From Parasphingopyxis marina (GTDB lineage Bacteria; Pseudomonadota; Alphaproteobacteria; Sphingomonadales; Sphingomonadaceae), in NCBI RefSeq assembly GCF_014237875.1, contig NZ_JACJVJ010000002.1, positions 1,021,300 to 1,085,299 on the forward strand: a stretch of DNA of 64,000 bases, read 5' to 3'. The position numbers and the translations under genes were made by a program. The notes under the pieces are model-generated. The model was not told the origin of the DNA. It saw nothing but the letters and a program-made list of their open reading frames with translations, and did not search any database. Of this stretch, positions 53,065 through 61,614 are shown in pieces. Numbering within the stretch: position 1 is the stretch's first letter; every line of letters starts with the position of its first letter.

Positions 53065-54882
53065 TTAGCGAGACTTTACATAGGTTCCCGGGGCATCTTC
53101 AAGCGGCTTCTTTTTGCCTTTTCCGGGCTTCCGCTTGCCCTTTACCGGCACTTTCTCGCCGGCATGTCCGGTCAGCCATTCCAGCCAGTCGGGCCACCAG
53201 CTGCCCGGCGTTTCCTTCGCGCCTGCAATAAAGTCGGCGAGCGACCCGGCTTCCGCCTCGTTCGTCCAATATTGATATTTGCCGCTCGACGGCGGGTTGA
53301 TCACGCCGGCGATATGGCCCGAGCCCGCGAGCAGGAACCGGATCGGCCCGCGAAAATGTTCGGTGATCTTCCAGACGCTTTCGGGCGGCGCGATATGGTC
53401 TTCGCGCCCGGCCTGGATATAGGCCGGGGTTTCGACCTTGTGGAGATCGATCGGCACGCCGCCGATCGTGATCCCCCCGGGCTGGGCGAGCTTGTTGTCG
53501 CGATAAAGGTCGCGAAGATAGGACCGGTGCCACTTCGCGGGCAGGTTGGTGGTATCGCCGTTCCAGTAAAGCAGGTCGAACGCCGGATATTCCTGCCCCT
53601 TCAGGTAATTGTTGACGACATAGTTCCAGATCAGGTCCCGGTCGCGCAGCAGGTTGAACGTCGCGGCCATGTAGCGGCCGTCCAGATAGCCGGTTTCGCT
53701 GCCCAATTGTTCGACGAGCTTGGCCTGGAGATCGTCGATGAACAGCTGCAGCTCGCCGGCCTTGGTGAAATCGACCTGCGCGGTGAAGAAGGTCGCGCTG
53801 GCGACCTTGTCGGCCTCGCCCTTCGCGGCGAGCCAGGCGAGCGTCATCGCCAGGGTCGTTCCCGCCACGCAATAGCCGATGACGTTGACGCTCGGCACAT
53901 CGAGCAGATCGCGCACCGCCTCGATCGCATCGACCTGCCCGTCGATCACATAATCGTCCTGCGTCACATCGGCCATCGTCTCGTCGGCCGATTTCCAGGA
54001 CACCATGAACACGGTGAAGCCTTGCTCCACCGCCCAGCGCACGAAGCTCTTCTGGGGGTTGAGATCGAGAATGTAGAAGCGGTTGATCCAGGGCGGGAAG
54101 ATGACGAGCGGGATCTCGTGCACCTTTTTCGTTGTCGGGCTGTACTGGATCAGTTCGTAGAGCGGCGTCCTGCGCACCACCTTGCCGGGCGTGGTGGCGA
54201 TATTCTCGCCCAGGGTGAAGGCATCGGCATCGACATGGGACAGCTGGCCCTTCGCCATATCGGCGAGCATATGCTCGAGCCCCTTGAGGATGCTCTCGCC
54301 CTTGGTCGCGACGGCCATCTCGATAACCTCGGGATTGGTCAGCGCGAAATTGGAGGGGCTCAGCGCATCGACGAACTGGCGTGTCGCGAAACGCAGCTGC
54401 TGCTTCTGCTTGTCGTCGACGCCGTCGATCAGATCGACGGTGCGCAGCAGATGTTCGGAGAGCAGCAGATAACCCTGGCGGAGCATGTCGAAGACGGGGC
54501 TGGCCTGCCATTGCGGCGCGGCAAAGCGGCGATCGCCCTTGGCCGCTTCCGGCGCTTCCCCGTCGGCCTTTTCGGGATTCATGAACCGGTTCCACAGCTT
54601 GATGCTGTCGTCCCAGAAATCGGTCTGCGCTTCGGCCAGTTTTTGCGGATCGAAGCCGGCCGAGGCGAAAGACGGCATCATCTGCGCGAAATTTTCGGCC
54701 ATGCTCGGCGCCTTGGCGATCTTTTCTTCGCCGGCCTCGCCCGCCTTCTTCATCTGGGCGGCCGCATGTTCGAGCATCATCTGCTGCGCGCGACCGATCA
54801 CCCCGGTCCAGTGCTGCATGTCCTCAAGCGACGGCATGGGAGGGGTCGTGCCGGCGGCCCCGCTCTCGTCTCTGCTTGCCAT
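53065..54882 (-). CDS. phaC: class I poly(R)-hydroxyalkanoate synthase
   Basis: A 605-residue polymerase that links hydroxyacyl-CoA units into PHA granules. The lipase-like box GYCVAG carries nucleophile Cys338; the triad Asp is in GREDHIAPP and His in AGSGHIAGV. The N-terminal phaC_N domain is complete. The start at 54882 follows AGGAG; the long frame beyond it is antisense to alaC. It is upstream of the phasin gene by 159 bases and divergent from alaC. The C-terminus is extended with a Lys/Gly/Pro-rich KGKRKPGKGKKKP segment. Confidence 0.97.
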   Translation of the reverse strand: MASRDESGAAGTTPPMPSLEDMQHWTGVIGRAQQMMLEHAAAQMKKAGEAGEEKIAKAPSMAENFAQMMPSFASAGFDPQKLAEAQTDFWDDSIKLWNRFMNPEKADGEAPEAAKGDRRFAAPQWQASPVFDMLRQGYLLLSEHLLRTVDLIDGVDDKQKQQLRFATRQFVDALSPSNFALTNPEVIEMAVATKGESILKGLEHMLADMAKGQLSHVDADAFTLGENIATTPGKVVRRTPLYELIQYSPTTKKVHEIPLVIFPPWINRFYILDLNPQKSFVRWAVEQGFTVFMVSWKSADETMADVTQDDYVIDGQVDAIEAVRDLLDVPSVNVIGYCVAGTTLAMTLAWLAAKGEADKVASATFFTAQVDFTKAGELQLFIDDLQAKLVEQLGSETGYLDGRYMAATFNLLRDRDLIWNYVVNNYLKGQEYPAFDLLYWNGDTTNLPAKWHRSYLRDLYRDNKLAQPGGITIGGVPIDLHKVETPAYIQAGREDHIAPPESVWKITEHFRGPIRFLLAGSGHIAGVINPPSSGKYQYWTNEAEAGSLADFIAGAKETPGSWWPDWLEWLTGHAGEKVPVKGKRKPGKGKKKPLEDAPGTYVKSR

Positions 54883-54909
54883 GAACGCTCCTGGAATGCG
54901 TGATCCGTG

Positions 54910-54951
54910 TTTCATCGTTACCGAATTTTGATCCCGCCGGAAACGATGAAA
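54910..54951. promoter_or_regulatory. long inverted repeat between phaC and alaC
   Basis: TTTCATCGTTaCCG (54910-54923) and its partner CGGaAACGATGAAA (54938-54951) match at 13 of 14 positions, with a 14-base centre. The pair lies in a 117-base divergent intergenic region, near where both promoters must be. This is a good candidate operator or cruciform. Confidence 0.6.
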
Positions 54952-54999
54952 GGAATTATGGCTTTCCCTCGGGCGATCTCGCGCTAGAAGAACCGCGCC

Positions 55000-56199
55000 A
55001 TGACCGAAGAATTCTACCGCATCAAGCGCCTGCCGCCCTATGTCTTCGCCGAAGTGAACGCGATGAAGGCCGCGGCGCGCGCACGCGGCGAGGATATCAT
55101 CGATCTGGGCATGGGCAATCCGGATTCCGCGCCCGCCCAGCATATCATCGACAAGCTGTGCGAAGTCGCCAACGATCCGACCGCGCACCGCTATTCGGCC
55201 TCCAAGGGCATCAAGGGCCTGAGGAAGGCGCAGGCCGCCTATTATCAGCGCCGCTTCGGCGTCGAGCTCGATCCCGAGACCGAGGTCTGCGTGACCCTGG
55301 GCTCCAAGGAAGGCCTCGCCAACCTTGCCCAGGCGATCACCGCGCCGGGCGATGTCGTGCTGGCGCCCAATCCCAGCTATCCGATCCATACCTTCGGCTT
55401 CATCATCGCCGGGGCCGCGATCCGCTCGATCCCCGCCGCGCCGGGGCCGGAATTCTTCACCCGGCTCGAATATTCGCTGAGCTACAGCGTGCCGAAGCCC
55501 TCGGTGCTGGTGATCGGCTATCCGTCCAACCCGACCGCCTATGTGGCCGATCTCGATTTCTACGCGAAGGTCGTGGAGTTCGCGCGCGAGCATAAGCTCT
55601 GGGTGATCAGCGACCTTGCCTATGCCGAAATCTATTTCGGCGACGAACCGACGCCCTCGCTGCTGCAAGTGCCCGGCGCGAAGGACGTCGCCGTCGAATT
55701 CACCTCGATGTCGAAGACGTACAGCATGGCCGGCTGGCGGATGGGCTTCGCGGTCGGCAACCCGCAGCTGATCGGCGCGCTGACCCGCGTGAAAAGCTAT
55801 CTCGACTATGGCGCCTTCACCCCGATCCAGGTCGCCGCGACGGCGGCGCTGAACGGCCCGCAAGACCATATCGACGAGGTTCGCGCGCTCTACCGAAACC
55901 GCCGCGACGTGCTCGTCGAGAGCTTCGGCCGCGCCGGGTGGGACGTGCCCCCGCCCGAAGCCAGCATGTTCGCCTGGGCGCCGATCCCCGAACAATGCGC
56001 GCATATGGGCGCGATGGAATTTTCCAAGGAATTGCTGCGCCATGCCAGCGTGGCGGTATCGCCCGGCGTCGGCTTCGGCGAGGAAGGCGAAGGCTATGTG
56101 AGGATCGCCCTTGTCGAGAATGAGCAGCGCATCCGCCAGGCCGCGCGCAACATCAAGAAATATCTCTCCGGCTTTCGCTCGAACAGCGCGGGAAGCTGA
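55000..56199 (+). CDS. alaC: glutamate-pyruvate aminotransferase AlaC-type
   Basis: A 399-residue class I PLP aminotransferase that makes alanine. It aligns closely, from memory, with E. coli AlaC: the N-terminus RIKRLPPYVFAEVNAMK, ARGEDIIDLGMGNPD, SKEGLANLAQA, GYPSNPTA, PLP-binding Lys239 in SMSKTYSMAGWRMGF and VSPGVGFGEEGEGYVRIAL. A similar enzyme can be annotated as LL-diaminopimelate aminotransferase. It starts 117 bases from phaC, which it faces divergently. Confidence 0.9.
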   Translation: MTEEFYRIKRLPPYVFAEVNAMKAAARARGEDIIDLGMGNPDSAPAQHIIDKLCEVANDPTAHRYSASKGIKGLRKAQAAYYQRRFGVELDPETEVCVTLGSKEGLANLAQAITAPGDVVLAPNPSYPIHTFGFIIAGAAIRSIPAAPGPEFFTRLEYSLSYSVPKPSVLVIGYPSNPTAYVADLDFYAKVVEFAREHKLWVISDLAYAEIYFGDEPTPSLLQVPGAKDVAVEFTSMSKTYSMAGWRMGFAVGNPQLIGALTRVKSYLDYGAFTPIQVAATAALNGPQDHIDEVRALYRNRRDVLVESFGRAGWDVPPPEASMFAWAPIPEQCAHMGAMEFSKELLRHASVAVSPGVGFGEEGEGYVRIALVENEQRIRQAARNIKKYLSGFRSNSAGS

Positions 56200-56202
56200 A
56201 AT

Positions 56203-56589
56203 TTGCCGGCCCGCTCATGGCGCGAGCGATGGAAGGACCGGGCGCAGGGACTGAAGCGCGATATCGCTGTACTCTCGATCGCCGCCCGCGACCCGCGCAC
56301 GCCGCTATGGCTCAAGCTGATCGGCGGACTGCTCGTCGCCTATGCGTTTAGCCCCATCGATTTGATTCCCGACTTCATCCCCGTTCTGGGCCTGCTCGAC
56401 GATCTGATCATTTTACCGCTGGGGATCTGGTTCGTCCTGCGCCAGATGCCGCCCGAGCTGCACGCGGAATTCAGGGACAGGGCCGAAACCGCGCAGCCCA
56501 GGGGGCAGTGGATCGTCGCGACGGCTATCGTGCTGATCTGGGTCGCGTCGGCGATCGCCGCCTATTTTCTGTTGCGAAGCTCGGCTTAG
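56203..56589 (+). CDS. DUF1232 (YkvA) family membrane protein
   Basis: A 128-residue protein whose core is the DUF1232 motif LLVAYAFSPIDLIPDFIPVLG, a membrane hairpin with a second hydrophobic segment at the C-terminus. The likely start is TTG at 56203, with GGGAAG 8 bases upstream; no upstream ATG exists in frame. It starts 3 bases after alaC and is probably in its transcript. Function unknown. Confidence 0.82.
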   Translation: MPARSWRERWKDRAQGLKRDIAVLSIAARDPRTPLWLKLIGGLLVAYAFSPIDLIPDFIPVLGLLDDLIILPLGIWFVLRQMPPELHAEFRDRAETAQPRGQWIVATAIVLIWVASAIAAYFLLRSSA

Positions 56590-56607
56590 CGCGCGATTGA
56601 AACGCCG

Positions 56608-57030
56608 ATGCCGGACAGACCCCAGCCCTTCACCCACCGTTTCCGCACCCGCTATGCCGAAGTCGACATGCAGAAGGTCGTCTTCAACGGGCGCTATCTG
56701 GAATATGCCGATCTGTTGATCACCGAGTTCTGGCGCGAGATCGACCTGCATTTCACCGGCGACAATTCGCTCGAATTCCACACGGTGCGCGCGGCGATCG
56801 ACTATGTCGCGCCGATCCGCGCCGACGAATGGATCGACGGACGCGTGTGGACCGAGAAGGTTGGCAATACGAGCGTGACGACGCATATGGAATTGCACGG
56901 CGCTACCGGGGACGGTTCGGACGACCTGCGCGCCCGCATCGAACTCGTCCATGTCCATGTCGATCTGGAAAGCGGGCGGCCGATGCCGGTGCCCGATTGG
57001 GCGCGGCCGCTGCTGCTCGCCGAAAAATAG
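56608..57030 (+). CDS. acyl-CoA thioesterase, YbgC/FadM hotdog family
   Basis: A 140-residue hotdog-fold thioesterase. The active-site helix HRFRTRYAEVDMQKVVFNGRYLEY has the Asp (in EVDMQ) used as general base in the 4HBT family. It hydrolyses acyl-CoA in the cytosol; substrate length cannot be inferred. It is the third gene in a run from alaC. Confidence 0.88.
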   Translation: MPDRPQPFTHRFRTRYAEVDMQKVVFNGRYLEYADLLITEFWREIDLHFTGDNSLEFHTVRAAIDYVAPIRADEWIDGRVWTEKVGNTSVTTHMELHGATGDGSDDLRARIELVHVHVDLESGRPMPVPDWARPLLLAEK

Positions 57031-57106
57031 AGCGGTTGCGCGGCATTGCCGCTTCCGTTTCAGGGCGATTCGGGCTATTGGCGTTCGTTCTTTGCAGAGG
57101 ACGAAA

Positions 57107-57481
57107 ATGAGCTCCGACCCGCTCCCGAACGAAGACCCCCGGCGCAAGCGCGCGCTGATCCTCGGCGGCGCCCTTCTCGGCGCGATCGTGCTCTACAATG
57201 CCGACTGGTGGAGCAGCGATTCGCCGGTGGTCATTACCATGGACAATGAGGACCGGGCAGAGGCGCGCGACGAAATCCGCGCCGCCGTACATGACGCCCG
57301 CGCCAGCATTCGCGAAAGCATAGCCGACGCGCGGGGCGATACCGACGCGGACGGCGAAACGGTTTCCCGGGATGACGAGGAAACGGTCGAGGACACGCCC
57401 GTCGACATGCCCGGCATCAGGGTGGAAAATACGGGCAATGACGGTGTGCGCATCACCGTCGGCACCGACGCCATCGACTAG
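57107..57481 (+). CDS. single-pass acidic protein of unknown function
   Basis: A 124-residue protein. A helix at about 15-32 (RALILGGALLGAIVLYNA) anchors it, leaving an acidic extracytoplasmic part with a helical stretch ARDEIRAAVHDARASIRESIADARGD and a C-terminal beta-like GIRVENTGNDGVRITVG. ATG 57107 follows AGAGGA; the frame extending left is antisense to a longer one. Family not recognised. Confidence 0.65.
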   Translation: MSSDPLPNEDPRRKRALILGGALLGAIVLYNADWWSSDSPVVITMDNEDRAEARDEIRAAVHDARASIRESIADARGDTDADGETVSRDDEETVEDTPVDMPGIRVENTGNDGVRITVGTDAID

Positions 57482-57550
57482 ACCGCACGGACCGGCGCAC
57501 CATGATCGCGCCGTTTGTTTCTGCGGCGCGAAACACCTATCTTCAGGCGG

Positions 57551-58609
57551 ATGCGCTTTCCCCTTCTCTATGTCAGCGGGCCCTTTACCGCATGTCTGAC
57601 GATCGCGGCCTTCTATGCCGGCGGCTACTGGCTGTGGGCGCTGCCGCTGATGATTTATGTGCTGCTGCCGGTCGCCGAACAGCTGACCGGCCTTTCGCGC
57701 TGGCCGTCCGACCACCGGCTGAAAAGCATGACGCCCGGCACGGTGCGGCTGTACGAAACGATGCTGATGATCTCCGCCTGGTCGGCGGTCGCGCTGCTTG
57801 GCTGGGCGCTCTACGCGGTTTGGGCCGAACCGATGCCGATGTGGAAATTCCTGCTGCTGGCGCTCGTCATCGGCGAATATTCGGCCTTTATCGGCATCGT
57901 CACCGCGCATGAGCTGATGCACCGGCCGCAGCCGGGCAAGCGGCGGCTCGCCTTCCTGCTGATGGCGCTGGCCGGCTATGCGCATTTCTGCATCGAGCAT
58001 GTTCGCGGCCATCATGCCCGGGTCGCGACCCCCGAAGATCCGGCGAGCGCCCGGCGCGGCCAATCCTTCTACGCCTTCCTGCCCCAGACGCTGATCGGCA
58101 GCTTCCGTAGCGCCTGGCGGCTGGAAGCCGAACGGCTGGAGCGCGCGGGCCATGGCCGCTGGTCCTGGCGCAACGACATGCTGCGCTGGCACGGCTTTAC
58201 GCTCTTGCTGATGCTCGCCATCGGCCTTGGCCTCGGCCCCTTGCCGCTGGCCCTGTTCGCAATCCAGGCCGTCATCGCGATATTCGGGCTGGAGACGATC
58301 AACTATCTCGAACATTACGGGCTGGCCCGGCAGCAAGATGCCGAGGGACGCTACGAGCGCGTAAGGCCGCAGCACAGCTGGAATTCCAGCCATGTCATCA
58401 CCAACGTCAACCTGTTCAATCTCGGCCGCCATTCGGACCATCACGCGCTGTCCAACCGGCCCTTTTACCGCCTGCGCCATTATGACGACGTGCCGCAGCT
58501 GCCCTTTGGCTATTCGGGTAGCTTCCTGCTGTGCCTCGCCCCGCCGCTCTGGTTTCGCGTGATGGACAGGGAGCTGGACCGCTTTCACGCGAGCGAACGC
58601 GGCGCCTGA
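57551..58609 (+). CDS. AlkB-like integral membrane fatty-acid-type hydroxylase/desaturase (copy 1)
   Basis: A 352-residue membrane di-iron enzyme with the histidine boxes of the alkane monooxygenase family: HELMH, EHVRGHHARVATPEDPASAR and LGRHSDHH, plus NYLEHYGL. These non-haem di-iron enzymes hydroxylate or desaturate alkyl chains using a rubredoxin partner that is not present here. ATG 57551 is preferred. A second, related copy starts eight bases after this gene ends. Confidence 0.88.
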   Translation: MRFPLLYVSGPFTACLTIAAFYAGGYWLWALPLMIYVLLPVAEQLTGLSRWPSDHRLKSMTPGTVRLYETMLMISAWSAVALLGWALYAVWAEPMPMWKFLLLALVIGEYSAFIGIVTAHELMHRPQPGKRRLAFLLMALAGYAHFCIEHVRGHHARVATPEDPASARRGQSFYAFLPQTLIGSFRSAWRLEAERLERAGHGRWSWRNDMLRWHGFTLLLMLAIGLGLGPLPLALFAIQAVIAIFGLETINYLEHYGLARQQDAEGRYERVRPQHSWNSSHVITNVNLFNLGRHSDHHALSNRPFYRLRHYDDVPQLPFGYSGSFLLCLAPPLWFRVMDRELDRFHASERGA

Positions 58610-58617
58610 TCCGAAGC

Positions 58618-59673
58618 ATGCGATACCCGCTCGCCTATTCGGTTTCGATCGTCTTCGCGGCGATCCTTGTCGGCGGCTTCTATCTCGGCGGTATCGGCCA
58701 TTTCGCGCTGCCCATCGTCGCGTACATCCTGATCCCGCCGGTCGATGCACTGTGCGGTCTTTCGCGCTGGCCGTCGGAAAGGCGGATCGCCGAAATCGGC
58801 CCGGCGACGGAATGGCGGTATCGCACTGCGCTGGTCGTGAGCGGCCTTGTCAGCATGGCGCTGCTCGGCTGGGCGCTCTGGGCGGCGTCGCACTATACGC
58901 TGCTCTGGTGGCAGTTTGCGGGCCTTGCCCTCTCCATCGGCATCAATGCCGGGATGACCGGCATCGTCGTCGCACATGAGCTGGTCCATCGGAAAGAACC
59001 GCTGACCGATACCCTGGCCAGCCTGATCATGTCGACGATCGGCTATGCCCATTATCCGGTCGAACATGTCTACAGTCATCACGCCAGGGTCGGCACGATG
59101 GAAGACCCCGTCACCGCGCGGCGCGGCGAAAGCGTATACGGCTTCACCCTGCGCTCCGGCTTCGGCGGCCTGAGGGCGGGCTGGGCGCTCGAGGCGGCAC
59201 GGCTGAGCCGCGCGGGCAGGCCCACCCTTTCGCTCTCCAACCGCATCCTGCGCTGGCAGCTCTTCACTATCCTGCTGGTGGCCGGTGTCGCGCTGTTTCT
59301 CGGCCCGATGAGCCTCTTGCTGCTTGCGGCGCAAGCGCTGATCGCCGCCTTCATCTTCGAAAGCGTCAATTATATCGAGCATTATGGGCTGTTACGGAAA
59401 GCCGGGCCCGATGGCCGGCCGGAGCGGATCGGTATCCAGCACAGCTGGAATTCCAGCCATATCCTCACCAATGTCGGCCTGTTCAATGCCGGGCGGCACG
59501 CGGATCATCACCTCGAGCCGCGCCGCCCCTATTACAAGCTGCGCCATTATGAGGACGCACCGCAACTGCCCTACGGCTATCCCGCAATGATCCTGGTCGC
59601 CGCCCTGCCCCCGCTCTGGTTTCGCATCATGGACCGCGAGATCGACCGGCTGGGCGCTGGCATGGCGGGCTGA
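58618..59673 (+). CDS. AlkB-like integral membrane hydroxylase/desaturase (copy 2)
   Basis: A 351-residue homologue of the preceding protein with the same length, topology and boxes: HELVH, EHVYSHHARVGTMEDPVTAR, NAGRHADHH and NYIEHYGL. The two share long identical stretches (GLSRWPS, PPLWFR, QHSWNSSH), so they arose by tandem duplication and have diverged, with the second HHARV box changed from the canonical VATP to VGTM. Different chain preference is possible. Confidence 0.85.
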   Translation: MRYPLAYSVSIVFAAILVGGFYLGGIGHFALPIVAYILIPPVDALCGLSRWPSERRIAEIGPATEWRYRTALVVSGLVSMALLGWALWAASHYTLLWWQFAGLALSIGINAGMTGIVVAHELVHRKEPLTDTLASLIMSTIGYAHYPVEHVYSHHARVGTMEDPVTARRGESVYGFTLRSGFGGLRAGWALEAARLSRAGRPTLSLSNRILRWQLFTILLVAGVALFLGPMSLLLLAAQALIAAFIFESVNYIEHYGLLRKAGPDGRPERIGIQHSWNSSHILTNVGLFNAGRHADHHLEPRRPYYKLRHYEDAPQLPYGYPAMILVAALPPLWFRIMDREIDRLGAGMAG

Positions 59674-59712
59674 TCTGGGTTAGCCTCCTGCGGAATCGAA
59701 ACAGGGGGCACC

Positions 59713-60738
59713 ATGGAAACCGGCAGCGAGATCACGCTGTTCGTCAGCCATCATTCGAGCAAGCTCGATGTTGCCGAACTCGTCGAAAAGGCGCTGGCCA
59801 AGCGCGGCGTAAAATGCTGGATCGCGCCGCGCGACGTCGATCCCGGCGAACCCTTCGACAAGGCCGTGCGCGACGCGATCGAAGGCTGCACGGCGGTGCT
59901 GTTGCTCTTCTGTGCGCAATCGGACAAGAGCCGCCATGTAAAACGCGAACTGATCCTTGCCGACAGTTCCGGGCATCCGATCATTCCGCTCAGGCTGGAA
60001 GCCGTCGACCCGCGCGATCTCGCCTATCACCTCGCCGATACGCAATGGATCGACTGGATCGAGCGGCGCGAGGCGGTGATCGACCGGGTCGCGACCCAGG
60101 CCCGCCAATATGCGGTGCTATCGGGAAATGGCGATGTTCCGCCTCCACCGGCCCGGGTCCCCGAACGCGCCGCCTTCGCGCCCGAACCGGCATCGCGCGG
60201 CGGATCCGGGATGAATATCTGGCTGATCGTACTGACCGTGCTGGCATTGATCGTCGCCGCCGTTGCCGTCACCTGGCTCGTCGCGACGCGCGGAGGACAG
60301 GAGCCGCTGCTCGCGTCCAGCGAGCCGACGGCGGAGGCCGGAAGCGAGGGCATCGCCGCCGATGGAGGCGAGGCCGACGAACCCGACGCGCCCGAACCCG
60401 CGCCGCCCGAAGAACCGGCACCGGCACCCGTCGTCGAACCGCCCCCGGTCCGCCCTTCCGGACTCGAGACCAGCTTCAACTGCGGCGATTCGACGCGCAC
60501 CGCCGAATTTCTGATCTGCGGATCGCCAACGTTGGCGGCGCAGGACCGGGAGATGGCGCTGCTCTATGGCCGCGCGCAAGCGGCCATCCGCCGCGCCGGC
60601 GGTTCGGGCCAGCAATTGCGGCAGGACCAGCGCGCCTGGATCGGACAGATCCAGACCTGCAACACCGAAGCCTGTATTTCCCAGCTCCAGCAGGAGCGCA
60701 TCCGCTACCTGCGCCAGCGACTGACCGAAGGCGCCTAG
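59713..60738 (+). CDS. TIR domain - transmembrane helix - LprI-like domain fusion protein
   Basis: A 341-residue protein with three parts. Residues 6-135: a bacterial TIR domain (FVSHHSSKLDV, CWIAPRDVDPG, LLLFCAQSDKS, RELILADSSG, IIPLRLEAVDP, QWIDW); Glu79 is at the position of the catalytic Glu of NAD-cleaving TIRs. Residues 168-191: one transmembrane helix. Residues 195-248: acidic, Pro-rich linker. Residues 250-341: a domain like LprI/DUF1311 (lysozyme inhibitor), with Cys257, Cys269, Cys316 and Cys321 and QRAWIGQIQTC. The TIR is thus cytosolic and the LprI part periplasmic. GGGGGCACC precedes the ATG. No other defence gene is adjacent. Confidence 0.85.
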   Translation: METGSEITLFVSHHSSKLDVAELVEKALAKRGVKCWIAPRDVDPGEPFDKAVRDAIEGCTAVLLLFCAQSDKSRHVKRELILADSSGHPIIPLRLEAVDPRDLAYHLADTQWIDWIERREAVIDRVATQARQYAVLSGNGDVPPPPARVPERAAFAPEPASRGGSGMNIWLIVLTVLALIVAAVAVTWLVATRGGQEPLLASSEPTAEAGSEGIAADGGEADEPDAPEPAPPEEPAPAPVVEPPPVRPSGLETSFNCGDSTRTAEFLICGSPTLAAQDREMALLYGRAQAAIRRAGGSGQQLRQDQRAWIGQIQTCNTEACISQLQQERIRYLRQRLTEGA

Positions 60739-61541
60739 GCCGAAGCCGCCGCGTCGCGCTTCAGCAGTTCCTCGGTCACGTCATAGGTGCGCTGATTGTC
60801 GACATCGATGGCCAGCCGCCCGTCGGGCAGCACATGCGCGATCACCCGGACGCCGAAACGCTTCGACATCCGGCGCATCGCGCCCGCCAGGCTGTCCATG
60901 CGGAAGCGGAAGCGGATGAGGTTACGCAGGCCGAACGCCTTGCGGATCGCGCCCGGCGTCTTGATGAACTGCCCGCCGCCGCGAAACGCCTCGGCCGCCT
61001 GCAGCGATTTCTGGTCGCGCAGCCAGTAGATATTGCAATTGGCGATCGCGATATCCTTGAACTCGTAGAATTTCTTCTGCCCCTCGGGATGGGCGGCGAT
61101 GATGTCCTCGCGCCGGGCGAGGCCCAGCACGGCATCGGCCTCGCGATCCCAGCCGGCATCGTTGACCGCCCTCAGCGCCTCGACCGTGGTCAGCACATTG
61201 TCCCCCGTGGTGATCAGCAGCGGAAAGCCGCCCCTGGCAGCGCCGGCCTCGACGCTTTCGACGATGCCCGCTTCCGCCGGAATCGTTTCCAGCCGCCCGG
61301 AGGCCTTGAGCCGCTGCACCTCCTCGACTCCGTCGAGCACCGAGGGATCGTGGATCGACACGAGGATCTTCGCATCGTCCCAGGATTTTTCGAGCGTGGC
61401 GAGGACATGGCCGATGAGCGGCTTGCCCATGATCGGCACGACCGCCTTGTGGCTGACCCCCGCCTTCTCGGCCAGGGGATCGAGTTTGCCGTCGCGCTTG
61501 CCAGCAAGCACGAGGATGGTGGGTGTGGGATGTTCTGTCAT
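60735..61541 (-). CDS. NTP transferase domain protein, GlmU/MobA-like, variant motif
   Basis: A 268-residue nucleotidyltransferase-fold protein. It begins LAGKRDGKLDPLAEKAGVSH in place of the usual LAaGxGtR and has KAVVPIMGKPLIGH (Lys), a TTGDN metal-binding Asp and LIRFRFRMDSLAGA later. This variant occurs in alphaproteobacteria as a stand-alone protein; the product (possibly an NDP-sugar or cofactor) is unknown. The last four bases are CTAG shared with the convergent TIR gene. Confidence 0.75.
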   Translation of the reverse strand: MTEHPTPTILVLAGKRDGKLDPLAEKAGVSHKAVVPIMGKPLIGHVLATLEKSWDDAKILVSIHDPSVLDGVEEVQRLKASGRLETIPAEAGIVESVEAGAARGGFPLLITTGDNVLTTVEALRAVNDAGWDREADAVLGLARREDIIAAHPEGQKKFYEFKDIAIANCNIYWLRDQKSLQAAEAFRGGGQFIKTPGAIRKAFGLRNLIRFRFRMDSLAGAMRRMSKRFGVRVIAHVLPDGRLAIDVDNQRTYDVTEELLKRDAAASA

Positions 61542-61614
61542 TGTGGTTTGTCCGGTAGCATTTTCCCCGGGGCCGAATTAAGGCGCGAAGCCGATCAATG
61601 GAAGGGCGAAGCAT

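Noticed and set aside
53065-56043. 992-codon form of PhaC
   Set aside because: The added N-terminus is antisense to alaC; AGGAG before ATG 54882 and PhaC family length favour the shorter gene.
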